A stretch of 64,000 bases of DNA from Methylocella sp. (GTDB lineage Bacteria; Pseudomonadota; Alphaproteobacteria; Rhizobiales; Beijerinckiaceae), in the NCBI GenBank assembly GCA_037200525.1, contig JBBCGG010000001.1:769526-833525 (forward strand). Direction: 5' to 3'. Of the stretch, positions 51,699-60,072 are shown piece after piece (the first letter of the stretch is position 1; each line of letters opens with the position of its first letter). A model generated the notes under the pieces. The model was not told the DNA's origin. It saw only the letters and a program-made list of their open reading frames with translations, and made no database searches. Made by a program: the position numbers and the translations under genes.

Positions 51699-51984
51699 CC
51701 GTCTCGCGAAGAGCAATCCAGCGGTCACCGTCGCTAAGTCTCAGCTCCAATTCATTCGCGACGTAGCCAAAAAACTTCGTGAAATGCGAGAGGAGAAGCA
51801 GCTTTCGCAGGCCAGGATGGCGGATCTGTTAGGCGTCAGCCAGCCGAGAATAGCTCAACTTGAAAGTGGGAGACCGGGCGACGCGCCTTCCTTGGAACAA
51901 ATTGCGGCGTACGCCTACTACTGCGATTCCGAAGCGAAAAGTCTAGAGATCGAAAGTCGTCGAGCGGCCGCAGTCGCGTATTAG
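51685..51984 (+). CDS. XRE-family HTH protein (HigA-like)
   Basis: A 99-residue DNA-binding protein. A helix-turn-helix occupies residues 35-75 (EKQLSQARMADLLGVSQPRIAQLESG). A helical N-terminus and an Ala-rich end flank it. The AAGG-containing leader supports the ATG. Such proteins serve as antitoxins or phage repressors; the upstream overlap hints at an antitoxin, but no intact toxin is visible. Confidence 0.75.
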   Translation: MNNLDRLAKSNPAVTVAKSQLQFIRDVAKKLREMREEKQLSQARMADLLGVSQPRIAQLESGRPGDAPSLEQIAAYAYYCDSEAKSLEIESRRAAAVAY

Positions 51985-51996
51985 GTTCGCCAGCAC

Positions 51997-52416
51997 ATGC
52001 TCGAATCTATTGGCGCGATCACGTATGGAAGATATGCGGAAACAACTTCAGCCGTACTCGGTCTTTTAGGTGCTTTTGCATTGGCAAAGGCACCCATTGA
52101 TAGCCTAGGCCTAAGGCAAGCAATCAATCAAATACATGCAATCTCTAAATATTTGGGTCCGGAGACCGCGAGTTCGGCCGTACGGAATCTTGCGAAAACT
52201 CAGGCGCAACTTCTACGACAAGAGCAGAAATGGAATTTGATGGGATGCGCATTCCTGGGATGTCATTTGCCGTCCTTATCGCGCATTCGTTTTTCTCGAG
52301 TTGAGTCCAAGGCGGTCGGCGATTCGTGTCACCTTAGCTGCCGACTCGCCAGAACAGCGCTAGTTCAATTTAGAGCTAGTTGCCCGTCCTTTCGATATAA
52401 CGCGCCGCCATCTTAA
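51997..52416 (+). CDS. Hypothetical protein, possibly degraded at its C-terminus
   Basis: A frame 12 nt after the XRE gene. The first 75 residues look natural (GAITYGRYAETTSAVLGLLG hydrophobic segment, then ETASSAVRNLAKTQAQLLRQEQKW helix). The rest is Ser/Arg/Cys-rich and likely out of frame. A strong terminator follows at 52505. Confidence 0.35.
   Translation: MLESIGAITYGRYAETTSAVLGLLGAFALAKAPIDSLGLRQAINQIHAISKYLGPETASSAVRNLAKTQAQLLRQEQKWNLMGCAFLGCHLPSLSRIRFSRVESKAVGDSCHLSCRLARTALVQFRASCPSFRYNAPPS
52370..52395 (+). repeat. Copy 1 of a degenerate 26-nt direct repeat
   Basis: Begins TTAGAGCTAG and ends CGTCCTTTCGA. It matches 22 of 26 bases at 54185-54210. Between the copies lie a terminator and two membrane-protein genes. 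Confidence 0.3.
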
Positions 52417-52504
52417 ATATGGCTCGGTTCTTGCTTCTGTCTCGAGGCGCCTCGGCCGGGAATCGCCGTCGCGGCTTTTCGGATTCCTCCTCGTTTCCCC
52501 AACT

Positions 52505-52534
52505 AATAGCCTGGCTTAGCGCCAGGCTATTTTT
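52505..52534 (+). terminator. Rho-independent terminator
   Basis: AATAGCCTGGC and GCCAGGCTATT form a perfect 11-bp stem with a 5-nt loop, running into a TTTT tract on the plus strand. It ends the plus-strand XRE transcript before the minus-strand membrane-protein gene. Confidence 0.85.
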
Positions 52535-52553
52535 GAGCACAGCGCGACTGCAT

Positions 52554-52871
52554 TTATTCCGCAGGGGTGGCGTTGGGGTAGATTGCATCTGAACTACTTC
52601 TGACGCGACGGGCTATGAATTTAGCGAATAATGCAGTTTTCGATTCAACAGGCTGTTCGTCCTGGCCGTTGCCAGCGATTCTCTGTTCCACGTTTTCGAC
52701 ATGGAAAGCCAAGAGCAGAGATATAACGCCACTAGCGATCCAAATCCGATCTAACGCTGGAAGCGAATAATTCCCCTTCAAGCACAGTTCAAAGGAAAAT
52801 AGCGCCGTAACAACGCTAAGGCCGTAAAGGAATATCGAGGCGATCCTTAGGCCTATAATCCATGTCTTCAT
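52554..52871 (-). CDS. Small membrane protein, 105 aa
   Basis: The ATG at 52871 has GGAGG 5 nt upstream; the frame could extend to 52943. Two hydrophobic helices (IIGLRIASIFLYGLSVVTALFSF and IWIASGVISLLLAF) and a polar C-terminus. No family recognised. It sits alone in the island. Confidence 0.55.
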   Translation of the reverse strand: MKTWIIGLRIASIFLYGLSVVTALFSFELCLKGNYSLPALDRIWIASGVISLLLAFHVENVEQRIAGNGQDEQPVESKTALFAKFIARRVRSSSDAIYPNATPAE

Positions 52872-53227
52872 TTTGGCCTCCACAAGCCAGTTACCGCCTT
52901 CCGCAGCGCCAAGGGCCAGCGCAATTGTCATACAATGTGACAAATCGTGCTGCGGGTTAAATGCAAGCCCTGGGCCAGGGCCGCAGGAAGGCGCACTTTT
53001 TCGCGTTAAGCAGTTGATTCGTTCGGCGACACCGCCCCAACTCTGATCCGCTGAGCCGACCCAGTCTCGCGGAGCTTCAGCTGAGTGTGGGGAAAATCAA
53101 AGGGTTGGCTACGCCGCCCGAACAACCAGAGGCCAAGTTGTACGGGGAAACGCATGTCGTTCGTATGACAATCGGACTTTCAGACGGCCGCTATGTCTCA
53201 CATCCCAAAAATTTGATCGATCTTTTT

Positions 53228-53944
53228 TCAGGATTCGGGGACTTGGCCCTGCTCGCTTCGACGGCGGCTTTGCCATTCCCCAAATGCTTGATCGATCGCA
53301 ACGAGGATAAAACCGATTGCGAGAAACGCCGCAAAGAAAGCGAGCGCATCGGTAAAAAATTCCCCATATCCGTGTTTGATGATTTCTTGGATGCGCCGAA
53401 GATAAACGCCGAAGATCTCACCGCGGACCATCGTATAGGCAAAAAAGAGAAGCGGATAAATTAGCCACAGCGCGGGATCGAGCATCGACAGATTCCCTTT
53501 GGGCGCGAATATCAACCAATATACCAGGTAGAGAATCGGAATCACCCCGTGGAAAACCCGGTCGACGAGTTGCAGGCCTGGTGCGTCGGACCGAAGCAGC
53601 ACCTCAAAAACTACGCCGACGACGGCGACATAAACGACCAGCGCCGCTTGCACGCTTGGCCTCAACAGCAAAGACTTGGTCCGAGGCCGTATAAACGCGA
53701 TGGTCGCGACCAGCGCCACGAGCGTAGTGGTTTGGATCGAGAAACGACTGAACTGATCGACAAGCTGCGTCGCTATCGAAGCATGTTCCGACAAAGCGTC
53801 CTCGGTGCTCTGAGCGACTTGAGCGCCAAGACCCAGCCACGCGATGACGGCAAGGGCGCCTGCGTAAATCCGGTGAAGCGTGGACGAAAGCGTTATTACG
53901 GGTGTCTCCCATGAGCGTAAAGCTGACCTCCGTGAAGCACCCAT
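53228..53944 (-). CDS. Pr6Pr-like integral membrane protein, 238 aa
   Basis: About six hydrophobic helices with a conserved-looking DRVFHGVIPILYLVYWLIFAPKG and a later WLIYPLLFFAYTMVRG. This matches the Pr6Pr/FAR-17a (AIG1-like) family of six-helix proteins, related to eukaryotic FAHFA hydrolases. It is common in actinobacteria and alphaproteobacteria and has no settled bacterial function. It is more likely cargo than a phage gene. Confidence 0.7.
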   Translation of the reverse strand: MGASRRSALRSWETPVITLSSTLHRIYAGALAVIAWLGLGAQVAQSTEDALSEHASIATQLVDQFSRFSIQTTTLVALVATIAFIRPRTKSLLLRPSVQAALVVYVAVVGVVFEVLLRSDAPGLQLVDRVFHGVIPILYLVYWLIFAPKGNLSMLDPALWLIYPLLFFAYTMVRGEIFGVYLRRIQEIIKHGYGEFFTDALAFFAAFLAIGFILVAIDQAFGEWQSRRRSEQGQVPES

Positions 53945-54300
53945 GCGATCTTCATCAGATCTCTGAACTCTTCACGATTGATCGGCGACTCAACGGTTAA
54001 AGGCACCGGCCAACCACCTTAATGTTTCCCTCGTAAACCACTCAGAATGCAGTTTTATTTCTAACCAGCGAAATCTTAAGACGTCGGTAACGTTATAGCG
54101 TACATACTATACGGGGGTAGCTTCTGTCTGGTTGCCCGCCGCGTCTCTTAGCGCTGGCGGGGGTGCCGTCCGTATCCGCCGAAATTAGCGCCAGCTGGCC
54201 GTCCTTTCGAGGTCATCGGTGATCCGAGAGGCCAGAGCCAATAAGCCCGTGACGACCCGAATCCGAATGCGCGCCCATAACGTGCGGTGAAGCGGCTGGG
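53945..54300. other. Intergenic region inside the island
   Basis: About 350 bases with no supported gene. Contains an AACGTTATAGCG stretch (54089) like the operator sequences at 55496-55577, and copy 2 of the degenerate repeat at 54185-54210. Confidence 0.3.
54185..54210 (+). repeat. Copy 2 of a degenerate 26-nt direct repeat
   Basis: Begins TTAGCGCCAG and ends CGTCCTTTCGA. Differs from copy 1 (52370) at four positions. Confidence 0.3.
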
Positions 54301-54561
54301 TCATGTTTCGACTCTCTCTTCCTGAATTTGCCTAATATACTCAAGCGTGTCCCGTCCGTGCTCGTCATTGATTTTCTCCCGAATCGGCCCGAGACGGTTC
54401 ATTGCGTGCTGCAGAGTCGCCGCGACAGAGCTGATCGCGTCGTCATCAAGAAATCCGCGATCCGCCATCAAGGCAAGAAAGGCGGTATTCAGCAGATCCA
54501 GACCGGCGTCGATTTGATCGATCATCGGCTCTTCTGACTTCCGGTTAAGTGATTTGGTCAT
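54301..54561 (-). CDS. Island orphan protein, 86 aa
   Basis: Last gene of a four-gene minus-strand set with ATGA overlaps. Acidic and predicted helical (AGLDLLNTAFLALMADRGFLDDDAISSVAATLQHAMNRL), no signal or membrane segment. Unrecognised. Confidence 0.6.
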   Translation of the reverse strand: MTKSLNRKSEEPMIDQIDAGLDLLNTAFLALMADRGFLDDDAISSVAATLQHAMNRLGPIREKINDEHGRDTLEYIRQIQEERVET

Positions 54562-54788
54562 GCTTCGGCCCTCTCGCGGATATGATCGGCGAAATCCTCC
54601 GCCACTCTCAGAAGCGAATTAACACGCGCAAGTGCGTGATTTCGGTTAGCACCGCTGCCGAGATCCATCTCCGCCACCAAATCATTGATTGTTCCCAACA
54701 GATTGCGAAGGTTGGTCACGTCAACGGTGGCGTCAGATAAGTCATACTCGTGCAACTCGGTTTTTGACGGCACGGTATTTTTCGTCAT
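54558..54788 (-). CDS. Island orphan protein, 76 aa
   Basis: Overlaps both neighbours by 4 nt (ATGA). Begins MTKNTVPSKTELHEYDLSD, then helical (ALARVNSLLRVAEDFADHIRERAE). Acidic, cytoplasmic, family unknown. Its N-terminal MTKN resembles the next gene's MTKS, perhaps by duplication. Confidence 0.6.
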   Translation of the reverse strand: MTKNTVPSKTELHEYDLSDATVDVTNLRNLLGTINDLVAEMDLGSGANRNHALARVNSLLRVAEDFADHIRERAEA

Positions 54789-55156
54789 TTTAGGCCCTCC
54801 CCTTCGCGGACGCCGTCGAGCAAAGGTTTAAAAAGGTCGGTGTCGACTCCTGAATCCGGCCAGCCGTAGGCGGCAGCGGCTTCGGCCAGGTATCTGAGCC
54901 TCATGAGCTCGTCCTCGGGCTCCGCGCACCGATGCTCGCAAATAGACTTGAGGGCACTGTCATAGCCGCTGACCCCATCATTGAAGGCTTTGGTTGCCTC
55001 GTCATAGAGGGCGCGGCTTTGGGAGTCCGACATATATCCGCGGGTATTTTCGATGGCCTTCTGGCGCTCCTCTGCCTCATTGATCGAGAGGCGGGCCTTT
55101 CTGTGCTCTTCAATAAAGCCGATGAGTTTGAATGACGCCTCGAGGTTCCTCGTCAT
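54785..55156 (-). CDS. Island orphan protein, 123 aa
   Basis: The ATG at 55156 has GGAGG 9 nt upstream. Mostly helical, with two Cys in ICEHRCAEPEDEL. Overlaps the next gene by 4 nt. No family recognised. Confidence 0.6.
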   Translation of the reverse strand: MTRNLEASFKLIGFIEEHRKARLSINEAEERQKAIENTRGYMSDSQSRALYDEATKAFNDGVSGYDSALKSICEHRCAEPEDELMRLRYLAEAAAAYGWPDSGVDTDLFKPLLDGVREGEGLK

Positions 55157-55157
55157 G

Positions 55158-55476
55158 TCATAGCCCCTCCCGCTTGGCTTCGGTGATGAACTCGTGGAAC
55201 CACGTCTTAACTGTCGTGATTTGGTCCAGCGCCATCGTAAACAGCTCTTCCATCGCCTCCCGCTCGCCGCCGAAAGCGGTTTCGAGGCTCCGCGCCGCAA
55301 GCCCTCCGATGAGCATGAGCGTATTGGGTGCGGTCGATGGCAAGCTCAGCGTCGATGTAATCCGGCCATTGACGCGCGAGCTGGGCGGGTTCGGCCATCG
55401 ATGGCTTCTGGTCTTTCGTTCCGTGATTGAGATTTGGCAAGCCGCTATCGGCTGCCGGAACTGTGCTGTTTGGCAT
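55158..55476 (-). CDS. Island orphan protein, apparently frameshifted
   Basis: First gene of the set. The ATG frame from 55476 reads naturally to about AELAIDRTQ (near 55340). A second frame then gives TLMLIGGLAARSLETAFGGEREAMEEL to a stop at 55158. A one-base shift near 55335 would unite them into a protein of about 105 residues. Alternatively the second part starts at TTG 55343 on its own. Function unknown. Confidence 0.4.
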
Positions 55477-55495
55477 CGTGGTTGCTCCTAGCGCT

Positions 55496-55577
55496 ATAAC
55501 GATTTGCGTTATGGTGATGCTAATTCGTTATTTGTGGACCTGTCAAACGAAAAACGTTATAGAGAACGATATTCGTT
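55496..55577. promoter_or_regulatory. Repeated CGTTAT/ATAACG operator between divergent genes
   Basis: The spacer between the minus-strand set and the XRE gene holds ATAACG-ATTTG-CGTTAT (55496-55512), ATTCGTTAT, AACGTTAT and the palindrome AACGA-TAT-TCGTT (55565-55577). These repeated half-sites are what a dimeric phage-type repressor would bind. The last one reaches the start of the XRE gene, so autoregulation is likely. Confidence 0.6.
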
Positions 55578-55589
55578 ATGAGAGGTCAT

Positions 55590-55814
55590 ATGACTCCTGC
55601 CCAATCGCGCGCTGGCCGCGGTCTTGTTGAACTGTCCCAAGCTGACCTGGCCGCTGCTGCGGGGGTGGGGTTGAGCACCGTTCGAAACTTCGAGGCGGGA
55701 CGTTCAACGCCAATCGACAACAATCTTGCTGCCATTCGAGCGGCCCTTGAGGCTGCCGGCGTCGAATTCATCGCCGAGAACGGCGGAGGGCCTGGCGTGA
55801 GGCTGCGGAAGTGA
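55590..55814 (+). CDS. XRE-family repressor-like protein, 74 aa
   Basis: A compact HTH protein: [32 protein letters not shown], then a short helix and a C-terminal [17 protein letters not shown] tail. This tail is typical of small alphaproteobacterial regulators ('[11 protein letters not shown]'). ATG 55590 has AGAGG just upstream; ATG 55578 lies inside the operator palindrome. Probably controls itself and the divergent minus-strand set. Confidence 0.8.
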   Translation: MTPAQSRAGRGLVELSQADLAAAAGVGLSTVRNFEAGRSTPIDNNLAAIRAALEAAGVEFIAENGGGPGVRLRK

Positions 55815-55916
55815 AAGCTATTGTAGTTGCGAAAGATTCTAAAGTTCAGGGATCTGCTGGACGAGAAGTAATCCACGCCATAAGAACCGCTAATCTCTCT
55901 GCTGGCGGTCACGACG

Positions 55917-56240
55917 ATGAAAAAGAGCGCCGAGCTCACTGACAGAATTGTCGTGGTGATGAGGGACGTTTGGAATCTAACGGCCCCACAGCATCAAGCG
56001 GTCCTGGATGAATGGGCATATGAACTGTTTCGACGGATTGAAGGCGGCGATACCTATTTGGCGCTCTATGACATAATCGCACGAGTCGAACTTACTCTGG
56101 ACTTGCCAGCGGACGGCTCCCATAGGGAAATCGCCCGAAGATCGCAAGAGATAGTCAAGGATTGGTCAGGGCGTCCCAAAGGCCGCCGCCCTATCCGAAG
56201 AAGCCAAGGAGGCGTCCCTGGAGGCTGGACGCGACGATGA
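55917..56240 (+). CDS. Hypothetical island protein, 107 aa
   Basis: Natural-looking sequence in the first 80 residues (VVMRDVWNLTAPQHQAVLDEWAYELFRRIEGG), followed by a basic tail. No family or motif recognised. The ATG has no strong ribosome site. Confidence 0.45.
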   Translation: MKKSAELTDRIVVVMRDVWNLTAPQHQAVLDEWAYELFRRIEGGDTYLALYDIIARVELTLDLPADGSHREIARRSQEIVKDWSGRPKGRRPIRRSQGGVPGGWTRR

Positions 56241-56277
56241 TCGAGTCCCCCTGTTGAAGGTCGTCAGGAGATAACAG

Positions 56278-56490
56278 ATGCAATGGGTCAGATTTGATGC
56301 CGATCTGACTGGTCGGGTGGACGAAGCGTATCAGGCGTGGAAAGCGCAGATGCCGCCTGATGATCCAATTAGAGAAGATCATCAGATGTTTATCCCCGAT
56401 CCCAACACCAATCGGGAGATCAGAAAACTCTTCGATAAACGGTTCACTGAGTACCTCGAAGCGACCGGCATACCGTTCGAACGGCCCTAA
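56278..56490 (+). CDS. Hypothetical island protein, 70 aa
   Basis: The ATG has GGAG 7 nt upstream. Starts MQWVRFDADLTGRVDEAYQ and ends in a FERP tetrapeptide. Acidic and soluble. A hairpin follows immediately. Family unknown. Confidence 0.5.
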   Translation: MQWVRFDADLTGRVDEAYQAWKAQMPPDDPIREDHQMFIPDPNTNREIRKLFDKRFTEYLEATGIPFERP

Positions 56491-56493
56491 GGG

Positions 56494-56511
56494 CCTCGCG
56501 GCGCCGCGAGG
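56494..56511 (+). terminator. GC-rich terminator-like hairpin
   Basis: CCTCGCGG-CG-CCGCGAGG perfect palindrome followed by TTT, 3 nt after the stop codon of the 70-aa gene. Confidence 0.6.
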
Positions 56512-56688
56512 TTTCCGTCAAGACGACGGGTGGAGGGGATGACCGCCGTACGCTCGGCCACCGCCCCCCACTACTGCAAATTTGGCCGTTATATAATGTG
56601 GCAATTTCTAGGCGGAATGTTACAACTGTCAAATCACTAATTGCGACGGTTGCCGGGCGTTAAGTCACTTGTCTGACGCTCTTAGAGG

Positions 56689-57312
56689 TCAGCGGTTGCT
56701 GCTTCGCATTTTGCGAATCGCGTCGAATTCGGTTTTCTCGCAATCTGCCCTCATCGTGTAGGCATAGTCCTGGTCACTCCACTTGGTTGCGCAGTTACTG
56801 CGGATTTCCCTGAACTCCTCCGCCGGGATATCTTGCGGGCGTCCAAGCTCTGACCTGTCTTCGGTAGATGCGGGTGTCTCTGTAAGTGGAAGCGTGTAAC
56901 CCGCTGGCGGGACATAGGCGGAGCGTCCGTTCTGGATGGGGACTGAGGCAACCGGTGCTGCGGGTGCAGGTGTGCTCTGCACCGAATTGTACGGAGACAG
57001 AATGCGCGAGCTCATCCAGCCCTTTTGGTCCCAAGGCTCTTGAACCGATTTAAAACTAACCCAAGCCCACGTGATTCCGCGAAAGTCAGTCCGGATGAGG
57101 CCGCACCATTGAACGGTCGACCCTTGGCTTAACTTCCAGAGGCCATTACCAGATAAGCTCGGGACTCCACGAACCCAACCAAAGTCAGCCAAACTCATCG
57201 GCTGAACTGATTTTTGCACGCACGTCTCGGCAGCCCTTGTGGATGCAACGAAGGTTGGCATCAAGCACAGCGTCAGCGCGGCTGCCGATGAAATCATCTT
57301 AGGCTTATGCAT
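56689..57312 (-). CDS. Secreted SH3-like domain protein
   Basis: About 207 residues. Signal peptide (MISSAAALTLCLMPTFVASTRA), then an SH3b-like module (GVPSLSGNGLWKLSQGSTVQWCGLIRTDFRGITWAWVSF) with WMSSRIL end, and a Pro-rich linker with a conserved-looking C-terminal part (SNCATKWSDQDYAYTMRADCEKTEF) with two Cys. Such proteins bind peptidoglycan or are secreted host-interaction factors. ATG 57312 is preferred over GTG 57321. Confidence 0.6.
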   Translation of the reverse strand: MHKPKMISSAAALTLCLMPTFVASTRAAETCVQKSVQPMSLADFGWVRGVPSLSGNGLWKLSQGSTVQWCGLIRTDFRGITWAWVSFKSVQEPWDQKGWMSSRILSPYNSVQSTPAPAAPVASVPIQNGRSAYVPPAGYTLPLTETPASTEDRSELGRPQDIPAEEFREIRSNCATKWSDQDYAYTMRADCEKTEFDAIRKMRSSNR

Positions 57313-57721
57313 TGAAATCACTCGAAATAAATGAAAATTGCTTCAGAATTGTGCGCGCCTCCGCAACCGAAGTAAAGGCAGTTTCCCGGCGGGTTAGGTG
57401 TTGAGTTGAACACCAATCACCAAGGCGCGACCGGTCTCTTGCCGTGGCAGCCGCCGTCGCGGCGGCAAACGCGCCCTGGTTCAAACCGCCAACTTGTCGG
57501 TTTGATTTTCTGTCCCCCCCGCGTTTCGTTTCTGGGTACACCTCCTCGTAGATATCCTTGCGCCGAGCGGTAATGCTTCGCCCGGTCTGCCGGGCTAGGG
57601 TCTGCGCGGCAAAGATTTCATTTATCCTCGACAGATCGGCGCTTCTCCATAGCGCCAACCGTGAAACGCTCCCTCTTTCAAAGATTGTTGTGAGATTCCG
57701 TCTGCGACTTGAGCGGAACAT
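57305..57721 (-). pseudogene. Remnant of ParB-like plasmid/phage protein
   Basis: The middle part DIYEEVYPETKRGGDRKSNRQVG closely follows the PETKHGGDRKSDQV-type region that lies C-terminal to the ParB nuclease domain in many phage and plasmid proteins. The ParB domain itself is absent, and sequence after GGLNQGAFAAATAAATARDRSRL does not continue like the family. Probably a short decayed fragment. Confidence 0.45.
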
Positions 57722-57778
57722 TGACTCTTGCCGTCGCGCCCGCTGTTGTCTCGATATTACTTATAAGGAATTTCAATC

Positions 57779-58044
57779 ATGGCAGACAGACAAGTGACGT
57801 GTATAAACAAACAGCCTCGCAACGACACCCACGAAGGCATAACCCATTTGGGTGTCGGCAATTCCAAATTGCCCCGCTCGCAGGTAATAGCCCTAATCGA
57901 CTCCAAGTCAGACACATTTTATACCTTGGTCAAGGGAAAGAGAGCTAACGTTGGCGTAATCAATGGTCCGAACGGCAAATATGTACGACATACGCCGACA
58001 ATGAATGGAATGACAATCTTCTAGCGCTTGACGAATGTCCGTGA
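57779..58044 (+). pseudogene. DUF3892 gene with a frameshift near its 3' end
   Basis: The frame from ATG 57779 matches DUF3892 (start ADRQVTCINKQPRND, then ITHLGVG, SDTFYTLVKGKRANVGVI). At about 57990 it leaves the family and stops at 58024. One frame over, TYADNEWNDNLLALDECP continues exactly as the family does, to a TGA at 58044. One base is missing around GTACGACATACG. DUF3892 proteins are small and uncharacterised. AAGGAA precedes the start. The tape measure gene converges. Confidence 0.65.
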
Positions 58045-58125
58045 GGCTGACGTTGGTCGTCAAAGTGGCCGGATCATAGAAAGTATCCCAGCGCAGAGAT
58101 CCGAAGATCGAGGAGCTCGGTGGCG

Positions 58126-60072
58126 TCATTGCGCCTCCGGGCTCATATTGCGGACTAGATCGCTGCCAGATTTTCTGAGGTTTCCACCAATTGCCTGCGC
58201 GGTGTCAGTTGGGCTAGCCGCGCCATCGACGTGAATGGTGACGTTCTGACTCGGCGAGTAACTGTTATTAGTGGTGTTGTGCCATGCATTGCTGGCAGCG
58301 GAAACGCCGAGGCCTCCCGTCTTGAACTTGTCACGCAATCCACCGACGTCTAGTCCGCCAAAGGGGTTTTTACCCTCAGCAGCCTGTGCGCCGCCGATCC
58401 CCCAATTCTCCAGTCCAGGAATCGCGCGATAGCCAGTCCCCGCTTTCGGAACGCCGGGAGGAAGCGCGCCATTGTTCGCTACTGCCGTCGGGTTCGTCAT
58501 ATTGACGCCAATGGGACGCGCGCCGGCCAGCCCCTGTCGCGCGCCGATGCCAGTATTGGCCGCGCCATGCCACGGCCCCCAGCTACCTTTTGCGGCCTCG
58601 TCCAGGGCGAAGTCGACCTGTTGACGCCAGGTGCTTCGGTCGCGGGCGTTCAGACCAGTCGCTTTCGTAAAGGCGTCCCCGAGTCCAGGGTTCGACAGGC
58701 CGGGGATGTTGTTCTTGTAGTGCAACTGGAACGGGCCAAAGGACGTCCCCGAGTCTCCGCCAGGATCGCGACCTGTCGTCGTGTAGCCCCTGAGCCCTTC
58801 GCTGTTCGCAACTCTCACTGCGACATCGGGATCAATGCCGCGAGCAATAGCAGCGCGACGAATATACGCCTCGACATCGCCGTGACTGGCTCCGGAACCG
58901 CCGCCGTCTGTGCTGGCGTCAGATGTCTTGTCGCCGCCCAAGCCGAGCACGTTCTTCACGCCGCGCCCAATACGTCGGCCGACGCCCCTAATCTTGCCCC
59001 ACAGGCTGCCGTCGCCAGCATCGGCTGGGTCATCGCCGCCAGCAATGTAGCCACCGACACCAGCAGCCACGCCAACGCCGACCGCTGCCGCTGCGCCGCC
59101 GGAGACGCCGAGCAGTCCAAGCAGCCAGATCGGCATACGAACCGCCGTGAGCTCAAGCAAGAGGGCCGACACGCGGGAAAGGCCCGGAATGAGTTTGAGG
59201 AGGAGTGCGCCGGCCAAGAGATTAACCGCTACGTTCCATCCGCCAATCTTGCTGACGAAGGAGTCTATGCTCGGCAGAATCTTTCCGACTTCCTCGGCGA
59301 GATTCACGACGGCTCCGGCGATCTTGACGATTGCGTCCTTTATCTGCGCCTGGTGATCAATCAGATAATCGCCAAACCGCTTCAGGACATCGCCGTACTT
59401 TTCGAAAAGCGATGCAGCGGCGCTATCCCAAAGGTTATCGATAATCGATCTGAGATCACGCAAGGACTGCATGAATCGCGTCGAACCCTTGGCCGCTCCA
59501 TCGGCGTCGAGGCCGGCTTGTCTGGTGCGCTTAAGATAATCGTCAAAGGCCTTTCGGGCTGCAGGATTCTCCAGCGCATAAAACAGCTTTTCAGTGAACC
59601 CGTATGCCTCTAGCCACGCATTCCTTTGCGCAACAGGCATCTTCGCAACACGGTCCATAAAGGACTCAAGCCGTTGGACATTGTCCCCCGACATGTTGAC
59701 GCCAATATTGCGCATCTGCTTGGCGAGGCCGCCATTCTCACCCCCTGTATCGCGGAGCCTTTTTGATAGGTTTTCAACTGCAGCCGACGCCTCATCGGCG
59801 GATGAGCCGAACTGGGAGGCGATGAAAGCGAGGGCTTTCAGGTTAGCCGCGCTCGCTCCCGTGCGCTGACTCGCGTAAAAGAGCTTCTCGAACGATTCAG
59901 CCGAGCTCTCGACCGCTTTGGTGACGAGAGCGAAGGTACCGACAATGCCCGCAGCAAAGACGCTGAGGCGAGCTGCCGCGCTTTCGACCCCCTGCGTGAA
60001 TTTGCGGATCGACGCTTCGTCGACGTCGTACTTAATGGCGACCAGAAATTCTTTTAAAACTTCCGAACTCAT
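58126..60072 (-). CDS. Phage tail tape measure protein with transglycosylase-like domain
   Basis: A 648-residue protein. The N-terminal SSEVLKEFLVAIKYDVDEASIRKF and KLFYASQRTGASAANLKALAFIASQFGSSADEA blocks are typical of tape measure proteins of Burkholderia/rhizobial tailed phages. Two hydrophobic stretches (about 275-345) are followed by a Gly-rich linker, then a lysozyme-like module (YIRRAAIARGIDPDVAVRVANSEG ... SFGPFQLHYKNN) that may cut peptidoglycan during DNA entry. Starts with a TAATG overlap with the upstream gene. Confidence 0.82.
   Translation of the reverse strand: MSSEVLKEFLVAIKYDVDEASIRKFTQGVESAAARLSVFAAGIVGTFALVTKAVESSAESFEKLFYASQRTGASAANLKALAFIASQFGSSADEASAAVENLSKRLRDTGGENGGLAKQMRNIGVNMSGDNVQRLESFMDRVAKMPVAQRNAWLEAYGFTEKLFYALENPAARKAFDDYLKRTRQAGLDADGAAKGSTRFMQSLRDLRSIIDNLWDSAAASLFEKYGDVLKRFGDYLIDHQAQIKDAIVKIAGAVVNLAEEVGKILPSIDSFVSKIGGWNVAVNLLAGALLLKLIPGLSRVSALLLELTAVRMPIWLLGLLGVSGGAAAAVGVGVAAGVGGYIAGGDDPADAGDGSLWGKIRGVGRRIGRGVKNVLGLGGDKTSDASTDGGGSGASHGDVEAYIRRAAIARGIDPDVAVRVANSEGLRGYTTTGRDPGGDSGTSFGPFQLHYKNNIPGLSNPGLGDAFTKATGLNARDRSTWRQQVDFALDEAAKGSWGPWHGAANTGIGARQGLAGARPIGVNMTNPTAVANNGALPPGVPKAGTGYRAIPGLENWGIGGAQAAEGKNPFGGLDVGGLRDKFKTGGLGVSAASNAWHNTTNNSYSPSQNVTIHVDGAASPTDTAQAIGGNLRKSGSDLVRNMSPEAQ

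Noticed and set aside
53087-53464. 125-codon plus-strand frame over the Pr6Pr gene
   Set aside because: Antisense to a well-formed six-helix membrane protein, with no domain of its own.
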